Assembly (NCBI GenBank): GCA_031372765.1
Contig: JANMLW010000081.1
Coordinates: 1 to 25,214, forward strand
Origin: JADCCX01 sp031372765
Lineage (GTDB): Bacteria; Pseudomonadota; Alphaproteobacteria; Rhizobiales; Beijerinckiaceae
Length of the DNA stretch: 25,214 nt
Direction of reading: 5' to 3'
The notes beneath the pieces were generated by a model, which saw nothing but the letters and a program-made list of their open reading frames with translations, was not told the DNA's origin and did not search any database. This document shows, in pieces, positions 7,329 to 15,206 of the stretch. Made by a program: the position numbers and the translations under genes. Within the stretch, counting starts at the first letter, position 1. Every line of letters begins with the position of its first letter.

Positions 7329-9110
7329 GTGAACTTACGCAAACGCGCACATCAATGGTCGCTGGCTGTTGTCCTTGCCACTGTGCTGGCGACACCCGTT
7401 GCCGCACAGGCCCGCAATCCGGCCCAGACCTTTGGCGCCGCAGAAACCTCGGCCGGCAATTTTCTGGCGGCCATCGCTGCTGATGGCAAGCGGGATGCCC
7501 GGGCGGCCGCGCATTTCTTCCGTGAGGCCTTGCGTGCCGATCCGCGCAATGCGGAGCTTCTGGAGCGTGCCTTTGTCGCCACGGTGCAGGATGGCTCGAT
7601 GAGCGATGCCTTCCGTCTGGCGGAGCGCGTGTTGCAACGCGATCCGCAGAATGCGCTGGCGCATCTGGTGACTGGTGTGCGGGCCTTGAAGCAGCGCCAG
7701 TTCATAACAGCCCGCAGCAGCTTCCTGAAAGCCGGGGGTCGCGGGCGCAATGCTGATCTGAGTGCTGCCTTGCTGGTGGCCTGGACCCATGTGGGCAGTG
7801 GCGAATTGCGCAAGGCTCTCGAGATCGTGGACCGTTTCTCCGAGCCGCAACTCGCGGTCTACCGTAATCTCTACGGCGGCATGATGGCGGACGTTGCAGG
7901 TGACAGAAAGGAAGCGGCCAAGCGTCTTGGCGCGGCTTATGCCTCCGATCCCGGCGTGGTCCGCCTTGCTGATACCTATGCGCGTTTTGAGGCACGCCAT
8001 GGCGACCGTGCCAAAGCGAAGGCGATCTATGATGCGCTGGCAGAAAAACCCGTGCAGCTTCCTTTCATTGCCAAATCCAGGAAGGTCATGGATGACGGTC
8101 TTGTGCCCGACCCCATGGTCATGAACGTGGTTCAGGGCGCGGCGGAAGTTCTGTACACGTCGTCGGATACCGGTGGACGGCGCGGTGCGGAATTGATTGC
8201 CGTCGTCTATCTGCAACTCGCCAGCTTCCTGCACGGCGAGCATGACATGACCACCATTGCACTGGCGGAAAATTTTGAATCGCTGAAGCAGTATGACCGC
8301 GCCATCGAATTGTACGGCCGTGTGACGGAAGACTCGGGCCTCAAGACACGCGCCGTCATCCGTGCGGCCTATGCCTATACCGAGATGAAAGAGCAGGATG
8401 AAGCGATCAAGCTGCTGGAGGAACGCATCGGCAAATCACCCTTTGAGGTGAACCTGCACGAAACCGTGGCTGCCATTCACCGTACCACCAAGAAGTGGAA
8501 GGAAGCGATCGAAGCGTCCAGCAAGGCCATTGCGCTGGTTGACCGCACCAACAGGAACTACTGGAGCCTGTTTTATGGCCGTGGCATTTCCTACGAGCGT
8601 GACAAGCAGTGGCCCCTTGCGGAAGCTGATCTGAAACACGCCCTGTCGTTGCTGCCGGATGATCCCAAGACCGAGGAAGACAAATCCGGCCGCGCCCATG
8701 TCCTCAATCACATCGCCTATTCCTGGGTTGATATGGGCATGCATATCGATGAATCCTTCGTGATGCTCAAGAAGGCCGTCGAATTGCAACCGCGCGATGG
8801 CTACATCATCGACAGCCTGGGCTGGGCCTATTACAGGCTAGGGAAATATGAGGATGCCGTGCGCGAACTGGAACGGGCCGTTGATATAAAACCGGCGGAT
8901 CCCGTGCTGAACGATCATCTTGGCGATGCCTACTGGAAGGCCGGGCGTGTCAATGAAGCGCGGTTCCAGTGGAATCACGCCCGCGATCTGAAGCCGGAAG
9001 CTGACGATCTTGAAAACATACTCAAGAAAATTGACAAGGGCATGGATGAAGCCAAGGCTGCTGAGAACGAGCAGCCCAAGGATGGCGAGAAAAAGCCCGA
9101 TGGGGGCTGA
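7329..9110 (+). CDS. Secreted tetratricopeptide-repeat protein
   Basis: This 593-residue protein begins with a signal peptide (MNLRKRAHQWSLAVVLATVLA, cleavage likely after AAQA), so it acts in the periplasm or at the outer membrane. TPR-type helical pairs are clear at about 60-118 (AAHFFREALRADPRNAELL), through the centre (ALAENFESLKQYDRAIELYG), and at 489-560 (IDSLGWAYYRLGKYEDAVRELE; LGDAYWKAGRVNEARFQW). The tail is lysine- and glutamate-rich. TPR arrays mediate protein-protein contacts; the partner is unknown. The start is GTG with GAGG nine bases upstream. It stands alone, 130 bases after rppH, and converges on the DNA glycosylase gene. Confidence 0.88.
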   Translation: MNLRKRAHQWSLAVVLATVLATPVAAQARNPAQTFGAAETSAGNFLAAIAADGKRDARAAAHFFREALRADPRNAELLERAFVATVQDGSMSDAFRLAERVLQRDPQNALAHLVTGVRALKQRQFITARSSFLKAGGRGRNADLSAALLVAWTHVGSGELRKALEIVDRFSEPQLAVYRNLYGGMMADVAGDRKEAAKRLGAAYASDPGVVRLADTYARFEARHGDRAKAKAIYDALAEKPVQLPFIAKSRKVMDDGLVPDPMVMNVVQGAAEVLYTSSDTGGRRGAELIAVVYLQLASFLHGEHDMTTIALAENFESLKQYDRAIELYGRVTEDSGLKTRAVIRAAYAYTEMKEQDEAIKLLEERIGKSPFEVNLHETVAAIHRTTKKWKEAIEASSKAIALVDRTNRNYWSLFYGRGISYERDKQWPLAEADLKHALSLLPDDPKTEEDKSGRAHVLNHIAYSWVDMGMHIDESFVMLKKAVELQPRDGYIIDSLGWAYYRLGKYEDAVRELERAVDIKPADPVLNDHLGDAYWKAGRVNEARFQWNHARDLKPEADDLENILKKIDKGMDEAKAAENEQPKDGEKKPDGG

Positions 9111-9122
9111 GCAAGCCGGGCT

Positions 9123-9157
9123 AAGCGCAGTGGGTTGACACTCATGCCACTGCGCTT
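9123..9157. terminator. 11-bp inverted repeat between convergent genes
   Basis: AAGCGCAGTGG (9123-9133) and CCACTGCGCTT (9147-9157) pair perfectly around a 13-base loop. The hairpin sits between the stops of the TPR gene and the glycosylase gene. No U-tract follows on either strand, so it may act as a stability hairpin rather than a classical terminator. Confidence 0.55.
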
Positions 9158-9168
9158 CGGGCGGCGCT

Positions 9169-9813
9169 TCAGACACCAACACCTTCGCGCTCCTTGGCAA
9201 CCTTGTAATAGGCCCACAATATCCGCGCTGCCACACCCCGCCATGGTCGCCATCTTTCGGCGATCAGCATGGTTTCACGCTCGGTCGGTCGCTCATCAAG
9301 ACGGAAGCAAAGACGGATAGCTTCCTGAAGAGCCAGATCGCCCGGCGCAAAAGCATCGGCATGCCCAAGGCAGAACATCAGGTAGATATCCGCTGTCCAG
9401 GGGCCAATGCCCTTGACCTTGACCATTAACGCCTTTGCCTCATCCGCAGGCAGTGTGGCCAAGGCATCCAGATCAAGTACGCCGTCCTGTATGGCCTGTG
9501 ACATGGCCCGAATGGTGCGCATCTTGGGCGCCGAGAGGCCCGAAGCCTTGAGCAGGCTGTCATCGGTCAACAGGAAAATCTCAGGCGTCCGTTCCGGAAA
9601 ATTATGCACCAGTCTGGCCCAGATGGCGTTGCCCGCCGCAACCGAAACCTGCTGGCCGATGACTATCCAGCAAAGGCCGTCAAAGCCGTAGCGCTGGCGC
9701 CGCAGCGGGGGATGACCCGTCAGCGGAATCACCCGGCGCATCACCTCGCAATCGGTTTCGAGGCCAAAAACACCCTCAGCGATATCCTGTTCGGTTTCAA
9801 TCAGACGTTGCAT
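9169..9813 (-). CDS. DNA-3-methyladenine glycosylase II (AlkA-type, HhH-GPD)
   Basis: This 214-residue base-excision repair enzyme is expected to cut alkylated purines from DNA. It has the HhH-GPD core: GLCWIVIGQQVSVAAG (46-61), the helix-hairpin-helix VKGIGPWTAD (133-142), and the catalytic Asp159 in FAPGDLALQ. It lacks the extra N-terminal domain of E. coli AlkA, as many short bacterial members do. It starts seven bases after the stop of the AEC transporter on the same strand, so the two share a transcript. A functional link between them is not obvious. Confidence 0.9.
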   Translation of the reverse strand: MQRLIETEQDIAEGVFGLETDCEVMRRVIPLTGHPPLRRQRYGFDGLCWIVIGQQVSVAAGNAIWARLVHNFPERTPEIFLLTDDSLLKASGLSAPKMRTIRAMSQAIQDGVLDLDALATLPADEAKALMVKVKGIGPWTADIYLMFCLGHADAFAPGDLALQEAIRLCFRLDERPTERETMLIAERWRPWRGVAARILWAYYKVAKEREGVGV

Positions 9814-9820
9814 GTCACAC

Positions 9821-10750
9821 CTAAGGCATCCCCGTCACCAGCCAGACCCAGAATGTCGTGGTGAAAACACCAAGCATTGTCGTCACGGCGATCACGCTGG
9901 AGGAGAGCGCCAAGCCTGTCTGGTATCTCTGGGCCAGAAGATAGCCGTTCACGCCGCTGGGACAAGCCGCAAAAAGCACGGCAACCGCTGCCCACACCGG
10001 CGGCATCGGCAGGATGTGAAAGGCCAGGATATAGACGAGTGCCGGGTGAAGCAGCAATTTGAGTGCGGCAATGACCCCGACCAGACCGAGCGGTGCATTG
10101 ATGCCGTAGCGACGCAGCGTCATGCCCAGTGCAAACAGGGCCGTTGGCGCGGCAGCATCGGCGATCAATTTGCTGGCTGATGCCAGGGGGGCCGGCAAGG
10201 GCAGGCCCGTAAGGCGATAGAGCAGGCCCAGGAATATACCCAGCAGTATGGGGTGCGATGCCAGTTTCCTCAGCATGACCAGCCTGTCGCTACCGCTTTT
10301 GTCCGTTTTTTCGACAAGCAGGGTGGCGACCGTCATGGCAATGGGCAAATGGACGGCAATCAGCAGGAAAAGTGGAACTGCGCCAGCATCCCCGAAGGTC
10401 TGAATGATCAGCGGAATACCGACAAACACCGTGTTGGACTGTGCTGCCGTGAATCCGACCACAGGCAGCTCAGCGCCCACCAGACCAAAGAACTGACGCG
10501 AGACAACCGTTGCGGCCAGCCAGACAACGCCGAGGGCAGCAAAATAGGCCAACCAGTAGAACCATGGCTGCACCTCCGGCAGTGAGGCCGTGGCCATGGT
10601 GCGAAACAGCAGGATAGGGATGGCGATGACAAAGACGAAGTCCGAAAGCCCGTCCGCAACCTTGTCGCGCAGCACACCTGTGGCCACCGCCCCGTAGCCA
10701 GCCGCAATGATGATGAAGATAGGCAGGACGATCAGGAGGGTTACAAGCAT
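9821..10750 (-). CDS. AEC-family transporter (auxin efflux carrier / malonate permease type)
   Basis: This inner-membrane protein of about 309 residues has roughly ten hydrophobic segments in two halves. It starts LVTLLIVLPIFIIIAAGYGAV, the usual N-terminus of the family. A later stretch, FAACPSGVNGYLLAQRY, matches the conserved cytoplasmic-loop region of AEC members. Substrates in this family are small organic acids or amphipathic anions; none can be named here. The start at 10750 has AGGA nine bases upstream and leaves out a ten-codon extension to 10780 that looks non-coding. It is first in an operon with the glycosylase gene and divergent from the hybrid kinase. Confidence 0.88.
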   Translation of the reverse strand: MLVTLLIVLPIFIIIAAGYGAVATGVLRDKVADGLSDFVFVIAIPILLFRTMATASLPEVQPWFYWLAYFAALGVVWLAATVVSRQFFGLVGAELPVVGFTAAQSNTVFVGIPLIIQTFGDAGAVPLFLLIAVHLPIAMTVATLLVEKTDKSGSDRLVMLRKLASHPILLGIFLGLLYRLTGLPLPAPLASASKLIADAAAPTALFALGMTLRRYGINAPLGLVGVIAALKLLLHPALVYILAFHILPMPPVWAAVAVLFAACPSGVNGYLLAQRYQTGLALSSSVIAVTTMLGVFTTTFWVWLVTGMP

Positions 10751-10827
10751 TCGCGAATCCTGGAGCGTGTCACGCTGCAATGAAAGGAAAAATTTGCACT
10801 GATTGCCATTTATCCAGCTGCGATCCG

Positions 10828-10850
10828 GTTCTTAGGCAGATTGTAAGAAC
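10828..10850. promoter_or_regulatory. 7-bp inverted repeat, candidate operator
   Basis: GTTCTTA (10828-10834) and TAAGAAC (10844-10850) are exact inverted repeats nine bases apart, so their centres are 16 bases apart. They sit between the divergent AEC transporter and hybrid-kinase genes, which suits a dimeric regulator acting on one or both. Confidence 0.5.
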
Positions 10851-10905
10851 GACACCCTAAGATGATGGCGTTGGAGTGCGGGGGCATTTCCGGCAGGATT
10901 TGGAA

Positions 10906-12078
10906 ATGCCACATACACAAAACAATACGGGCGTAGATTTGTCGGCCACCGCGATTGCGGAGGTCATTCATGAATTACGCGCGCCGCTTGGCGGCATCGA
11001 GGCCATGGCGGGGTTGCTTTGCAAAACCGACATGACCCCCGAGCAGGACAAACTTGTGCGAGGGCTGATGGCAGCTGCCACGCATTTAAGGGCCGTCGCC
11101 AATGATGTTCTGGACGGTGCCGCTGCCAGCAAGCATGGTTTGGGAATTCATGATGACCGTTTTCATTTGCATCAACTTGTCCAGTCGATCGCTGTTTCGG
11201 CTGAATCACGCGCAGGTACCAAGGCGATAAAGTTTGCCACTGTGATGGACGACAGGCTCTCGGAACAGTTTGTGGGCGATGCGCGGCGCATCCGCCAGAT
11301 GCTTGAGAACCTTCTCGACAATGCCATGAAGGTAACATCGGCAGGTTCCATCACACTCAGCGTTGAGCATGTTGACCGGCGTGGACAGTTTGAAGGCCTG
11401 AAGTTCACGGTTGCCGATACGGGGCCGGGCTTCAGTGCGGAAGAACAGAAGAAACTCTTCAGGTCATACGGGCGTCTGGCCAACGGCGTAAATGGCACGG
11501 GACTCGGGTTGTCCTTGGTTCGCCGCCTGGCCCAGGCCATGGGTGGAGAAGCTGGCTGCAAGGCCGTGCAAGGTCGTGGCGCGCAATTCTGGTTCACCTT
11601 GCGCCTGAAGACATCTGCCCGGCAGGACCTAGACACAACACCCGACACTGTGGTGGATGCCATCGCTAAGCACGACACACAGGTGTCCCGCATTCTGATT
11701 GTCGATGACAATCCCGCCAACAGAATGATAATGGCTGCAATTCTGGAGCATTTTGGCTACCAGACAGCAGAAGCCGAAAGCGGAGAGATTGCGCTTGATT
11801 TGCTGGCTCATGAAACATTTTCTGCCATCATGCTGGATCAGACATTGCCCGGCATGTCTGGCGTTGAAACCCTGCTGACAATCCGCGCCATGTCCGCACC
11901 AATGGCCAGCATCCCCGTCATTCCCGTTACCGGGCGGGTATCATCGGCGGATCGCAAGGCTTTTGCGCAAGCTGGAGCCAATGGCTTTGTCGAAAAGCCC
12001 GTCACGGCGCGTGCGGTGCGTGATGCCATTCAGGATGCCTTGATGCTATCCTGCGAGAGCAAGCGCTCGGCCGCCTGA
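10906..12078 (+). CDS. Soluble hybrid histidine kinase with C-terminal receiver
   Basis: This 390-residue protein has no membrane segment or recognisable sensor domain. Order: HisKA dimerisation helix with the H-box VIHELRAPLGG (phosphoacceptor His22); HATPase with N-box RRIRQMLENLLDNAM (128-141), G1 DTGPGF (171-176) and G2 GTGLGLSL (197-204); then a receiver from about 262 with acidic pocket DD (267-268), phosphoacceptor Asp311 in MLDQTLPGMSG and Lys364 in VEKPV. All catalytic residues are present. With its own short helix as the only N-terminal part, it may take its signal from a partner protein or act in a phosphorelay. Start at 10906 is backed by AGGA upstream; a GTG at 10876 is the alternative. 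It converges on the PL5 lyase gene with six bases between stops. Confidence 0.92.
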   Translation: MPHTQNNTGVDLSATAIAEVIHELRAPLGGIEAMAGLLCKTDMTPEQDKLVRGLMAAATHLRAVANDVLDGAAASKHGLGIHDDRFHLHQLVQSIAVSAESRAGTKAIKFATVMDDRLSEQFVGDARRIRQMLENLLDNAMKVTSAGSITLSVEHVDRRGQFEGLKFTVADTGPGFSAEEQKKLFRSYGRLANGVNGTGLGLSLVRRLAQAMGGEAGCKAVQGRGAQFWFTLRLKTSARQDLDTTPDTVVDAIAKHDTQVSRILIVDDNPANRMIMAAILEHFGYQTAEAESGEIALDLLAHETFSAIMLDQTLPGMSGVETLLTIRAMSAPMASIPVIPVTGRVSSADRKAFAQAGANGFVEKPVTARAVRDAIQDALMLSCESKRSAA

Positions 12079-12084
12079 ACGCAA

Positions 12085-13152
12085 TCAGCGGCTCTGGTAA
12101 AGGATCGTCTGGTTCCCTCCCAGATCGGTCAGGCCAAACGGCTGATTGGCCAGCAGTCCTTTGAAGGGTGTCATACGATCGGGAAAGCGCGCAGTATAAG
12201 GTTCCAGAAACGTCAGCTTTGAGGAGGAGGGCGATTTTGTGCCACCGGATTGAGCGGCTTTCGCAGCAGCCGCCATGATGGCTGGGTTTGCGATGGATTG
12301 CAGCGTGTAGGCAGCAACGCGGTGTAGCGCTCCTGCGCATTCGCCATAGCTTGAACGACCGTTTTTCTGACCGATCTCGGCCAATGGCGTCAGGGCAGCC
12401 AGCGCATAGAAATGATACTCGCGCGCTTTGGCGCCACGTTCAATCTCAAGTGGCAGGGCTCCATCCGCTGTAGCCTGGCAAATAACGAGGCGGTAAGAGT
12501 CCATACCCCAGTCCAGCAGCTTTCGATCATTGGCAACGACACCGGCGGACGCAACGGCCAGACCAGCCCAAGCCCTGTGATTGTTGCGGGATGATCGCGG
12601 TGCTTTCAAGGTGTCGAAGTAAAGGCGTAACTGGTTTGCCCTTTTTGCCAGCCACTCCTTGATCAGCTTTGCATCGGCGGAACCTGCAGGCAAGGCAGGC
12701 TCTGTCTGCATGAAGGCCGATGACAGCCCTGTGAGCGTGGTGGCCAATTTGAAGTGGGAAGTATGGCTTTCAGGTTCGCGCAAGGCATCCCCAATGGCCC
12801 AATGGCGCAAATGGGCAAGACTGCATTCAGCTGCACTTCTTCTGCCTGTCCGGTGGTAATCATTTGCGGCCTTGACGACATCACCCATGAATTCCTTGAT
12901 GGGTTGCATCGCGGCTTCAAAGGCCGCCTCCGCTTCCTCGTCTATCCTGTCCCGGCGTGATCCTGACTGTCCGTACTTGGATTGCAGGTCAAAGCTGACA
13001 ACGGGATTGGTCAACGGCGGGCACGGTTTGGATGCCATCTTTGTATCGGGTTGGCGGGTGGCAAACGGTGGCTTGATATCAGCCGCTTGCAAGGACACCG
13101 GACTGGCCTGGAATCCGCATAAAAAGAGACCTGCAATGATGCGTCTATTCAT
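12085..13152 (-). CDS. algL: PL5-family polysaccharide lyase (AlgL-like alginate lyase)
   Basis: This 355-residue secreted protein matches the PL5 alginate-lyase family, which cleaves polymannuronate by beta-elimination in the periplasm. After a signal peptide (MNRRIIAGLFLCGFQASPVSLQA) come the family landmarks SSRNNHRAW, with Asn191 and His192; EIERGAKAREYHFYALAAL, with Arg239 and Tyr246; and a late FLEPYTARFP, like the WLEPY block of AlgL. All four active-site residues are in place. Start: 13152 begins a clean signal peptide with AAGGA just upstream; the ATG at 13203 overlaps the stop of the upstream small gene (ATGA) and would add 17 residues. In alginate producers AlgL clears stray polymer, which fits the algD/alg8-like operon 5.5 kb away. 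Activity on alginate itself is inferred. Confidence 0.85.
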   Translation of the reverse strand: MNRRIIAGLFLCGFQASPVSLQAADIKPPFATRQPDTKMASKPCPPLTNPVVSFDLQSKYGQSGSRRDRIDEEAEAAFEAAMQPIKEFMGDVVKAANDYHRTGRRSAAECSLAHLRHWAIGDALREPESHTSHFKLATTLTGLSSAFMQTEPALPAGSADAKLIKEWLAKRANQLRLYFDTLKAPRSSRNNHRAWAGLAVASAGVVANDRKLLDWGMDSYRLVICQATADGALPLEIERGAKAREYHFYALAALTPLAEIGQKNGRSSYGECAGALHRVAAYTLQSIANPAIMAAAAKAAQSGGTKSPSSSKLTFLEPYTARFPDRMTPFKGLLANQPFGLTDLGGNQTILYQSR

Positions 13153-13199
13153 GTCCTTATGTAACGCTTCCAGAAGGGATTCGGCAATCAGGCTTGATA

Positions 13200-13523
13200 T
13201 CATTCTTGCAGGCTGATCAATTGTCCAAGGGGACGCCGCCCGATGATTTCAGCCGTCGTGCCGTCAATCACCAGACGCCAGGGCACGCTCGCGCGGGTGG
13301 CCAGAACAACCACAAACTGTCCCTTGCGCCTTGGCTCACCGTTTATGACAAAGCCCTGCTGCGTCAGTTTCAGGGTTATCCTGTCACGCACCGGTTCATC
13401 AAGGATACCATTCCGAAACAGGTCCGGACCAAGTCCCGCTGCCTCGGCACCTTGGACAGACTTGACCAAGGGTAAAAGCATCAGGGCGGAAAGGACTGTG
13501 GTGAGGAATGGGCGGCGGTGCAT
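13200..13523 (-). CDS. Small secreted PepSY-like protein upstream of the lyase
   Basis: This protein of about 107 residues has a signal peptide (MHRRPFLTTVLSALMLLPLVKSVQG). The remaining domain ends in a PepSY-like pattern: helix RITLKLTQQGF, strands GQFVVVLAT and RLVIDGTTAEII, then RRPLG. The same order occurs in the larger protein at 14393-15076, so the two are probably related. PepSY-type domains are often found as inhibitors or modulators of secreted enzymes, but no function is shown here. Its stop overlaps the longer possible start of the PL5 lyase gene, so the two form an operon and it might modulate the lyase. The start at 13523 is chosen for the signal peptide; the ribosome site is weak. 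Confidence 0.7.
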   Translation of the reverse strand: MHRRPFLTTVLSALMLLPLVKSVQGAEAAGLGPDLFRNGILDEPVRDRITLKLTQQGFVINGEPRRKGQFVVVLATRASVPWRLVIDGTTAEIIGRRPLGQLISLQE

Positions 13524-13673
13524 GTGGGGTGCAATCTGAACGGAGACCTGGAATGCCTGCATTCTGCCACAGCTGATCTGAACCAATGCGGGCAGCACCG
13601 TTCATCGTCCATTCAAGCGTGGGCGCTCGGAATTCATCCCTGTCCTGTCGCAGCAAAAGACTGCGATACACCT

Positions 13674-13702
13674 CTTGCACAGAGCCTTATGCATGCCCAA
13701 CT
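13674..13702 (+). promoter_or_regulatory. Possible heat-shock (RpoH-type) promoter
   Basis: CTTGCAC (13674-13680), 15 bases, then CCCAACT (13696-13702) resembles the sigma-32 pattern CTTGAAA-N11-15-CCCATNT. It stands upstream of the small heat-shock gene leader. The -10 half is imperfect, and transcription from it would start inside the hairpin at 13701-13750. Confidence 0.3.
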
Positions 13703-13754
13703 TCTGTTCATCGCAGGCCAAAAAGGCTGCGACCACCGTCTGAACAGAAGGTTT

Positions 13755-13841
13755 GTCCGCGCCTGTGCGGGACAGGTTTGATGTCCGGACTTTCTAGAAA
13801 TGCCAGATTTCTGGCCCTGTCGCTTCAAGGAAGGACACCCT
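13755..13841 (+). promoter_or_regulatory. ROSE-like RNA thermometer leader of the small heat-shock gene
   Basis: Three successive hairpins can form. The first is 13755-13758 plus 13760-13762 with 13767-13773. The second is 13794-13801 with 13807-13814. The last hides the ribosome site: TGTC (13818-13821) pairs with GACA (13834-13837), CTTC (13823-13826) with GAAG (13830-13833), loop AAG, and a single bulged G at 13822. The sequence TCGCT before the loop and AAGGAAGGA after it match the U(U/C)GCU / Shine-Dalgarno pairing of ROSE elements, which melt on heating and release translation. The start codon follows four bases later. A longer stem (13701-13750, ten outer base pairs) lies just upstream and may belong to the leader. 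Confidence 0.75.
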
Positions 13842-14321
13842 ATGCGTCACTTTGATCTTGCTCCCTTTCACCGCTCCACTGTCGGCTTCGACCGCCTCTT
13901 TTCCATGCTGGATCAGGCTTCCGTGCCGGAAAGTGCGGCCCAGAGCTACCCGCCCTACAACATCGAGCGTACAGCCGAGAATGCTTTTCGCATCACCCTT
14001 GCAGTTGCCGGATTTGGCGACAATGACCTTGTCATCGAGGCAGCCGAGAATGTGCTGACGGTGAAGGGCGAGAAAACAGCTGCTGCGGATTCCGCTTCCG
14101 AACTCTTGTTCCAGGGCATTGCAGGACGCGGTTTTCAGCGCCGGTTCCATCTGGCAGACCACGTCACGGTCTCTGGTGCGCGCCTTGAGAACGGCTTGCT
14201 CCATATCGAGCTTGTGCGTGAATTGCCTGAGGCCATGAAGCCGAGGGTAATTCCGATTGCCTCGCCAGCCGGAAAAACGGCAAGGCCCAAGGCCATCGGC
14301 ACCGTGGCTGAAGCGGCCTGA
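13842..14321 (+). CDS. Small heat-shock protein (Hsp20/alpha-crystallin, IbpA-type)
   Basis: This 159-residue ATP-independent cytoplasmic chaperone holds unfolding proteins during heat stress. The N-terminal arm MRHFDLAPFHRSTVGFDRLF is the IbpA type. The alpha-crystallin domain runs about 36-125, from YPPYNIER through FRITLAVAGF and RGFQRRFHLADHV to LENGLLHIEL. The C-terminal IXI-like anchor is VIPI (136-139). The start at 13842 is set by a strong AAGGAAGGA; a longer frame from 13800 would read through the leader hairpins. The leader looks like a ROSE thermometer, so translation should rise with temperature. A strong terminator follows at 14345-14369. Confidence 0.95.
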   Translation: MRHFDLAPFHRSTVGFDRLFSMLDQASVPESAAQSYPPYNIERTAENAFRITLAVAGFGDNDLVIEAAENVLTVKGEKTAAADSASELLFQGIAGRGFQRRFHLADHVTVSGARLENGLLHIELVRELPEAMKPRVIPIASPAGKTARPKAIGTVAEAA

Positions 14322-14344
14322 AACGCCTGACTTTCACACACACC

Positions 14345-14369
14345 AAAGGGGCGCATTGAGCGCCCCTTT
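14345..14369. terminator. Bidirectional rho-independent terminator
   Basis: AAAGGGGCGC (14345-14354) and GCGCCCCTTT (14360-14369) pair perfectly around a five-base loop, with A and T ends on either side. It ends the heat-shock gene on the plus strand and the proline-rich gene on the minus strand. Confidence 0.88.
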
Positions 14370-14392
14370 CGATTTGGGTGATGGTTTGATGT

Positions 14393-15076
14393 CTATTCCA
14401 GTGCGGCGGGCGGCACACTGTTGATCGGCGCACCGGGAACAGGTCTCGGTGCTGTCGGCACGTCATCCAGCCCTGCGGGTGGCACCATGTCGATACGGCG
14501 CGGTTCGGTCTTCGTGCCCGAACCAACCGCTGCCTGTGGCGGGGTTACCGGTGCAACCGGGGTTACCTGATTTCTGGGGGCGATCTGCTGGCGTGGAATT
14601 GCCTGTGATGGGTTGATCTGTGGAGGCAACATGGGGTCGCGCCGGATAACCGAGGGCCGCTCCGGTGTTGACCGTGTTTTCTGTTCGCTGTCAGGTACCG
14701 CCCGACGGATGGTTGCGCCCTGATCCGGCACACGCTGGACAACCTGTTCGCGCCGCTCCTGAACACTGCGATGACCCAACGGCCGACTTTCAACGATCCG
14801 GCCGGAGTACACATCAAGCAGCAGGCGCACACGACGACCGCCCGGCTCCGTTGCCGTCAGCAGGACGAAATCATCCCTGTATTGTGGCTGGGAGGGATTG
14901 ATGAAACCTTGCCGCCTGACGCTGTGCACCACTTCGCGCGGTGTCATCTCGTCCATGATCACAGGCGGCCGGTAGGTGAACCATTGCGCTTGCGCAGGGA
15001 GCGACGCACAGCCGATGAATGCGATGGTCAATCCCGTCAGGACAAGGGATTGTGCAGCACTGCGCGCGAACGGCAT
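14393..15076 (-). CDS. Proline-rich secreted protein with PepSY-like domain
   Basis: This 227-residue protein has a hydrophobic N-terminus. Cys23 in AFIGCAS could be a lipoprotein site; cleavage at AQA-QW near 30 is the alternative. Residues 45-100 form a compact domain (TPREVVHSVRRQGF, FVLLTA, VRLLLDVYSGRIVESRPLG) with the same layout as the small lyase-linked protein at 13200-13523. Such PepSY-like domains end in a strand carrying D-x-x-x-G-x-I. The rest, from about 105, is rich in Pro, Gln and Val and is probably an unstructured cell-wall or periplasmic spacer. Function is unknown. A near-match to the CtrA box lies 61-76 bases upstream. Confidence 0.75.
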   Translation of the reverse strand: MPFARSAAQSLVLTGLTIAFIGCASLPAQAQWFTYRPPVIMDEMTPREVVHSVRRQGFINPSQPQYRDDFVLLTATEPGGRRVRLLLDVYSGRIVESRPLGHRSVQERREQVVQRVPDQGATIRRAVPDSEQKTRSTPERPSVIRRDPMLPPQINPSQAIPRQQIAPRNQVTPVAPVTPPQAAVGSGTKTEPRRIDMVPPAGLDDVPTAPRPVPGAPINSVPPAALE

Positions 15077-15136
15077 GGATTACCTCTGGTTATGTTCGAC
15101 CCTGAAACAACAGCTCTGAACCGCGACTGAACAGGG

Positions 15137-15152
15137 TTAACGCCGCACTAAC
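15137..15152. promoter_or_regulatory. Near-match to CtrA box (TTAA-N7-CTAAC)
   Basis: TTAA (15137-15140), seven bases, then CTAAC (15148-15152) differs from TTAA-N7-TTAAC by one base. It lies upstream of the minus-strand proline-rich protein gene. Confidence 0.35.
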
Positions 15153-15206
15153 AGCCTTGAATTGCGGCGGGCTGATGGCAGATCGTCAGCGGGCAATCCT
15201 CAGAAA

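Noticed and set aside
7335..8243. 302-residue open frame opposite the TPR gene
   Set aside because: It has no domain pattern, and the TPR repeats and signal peptide on the plus strand explain this stretch.
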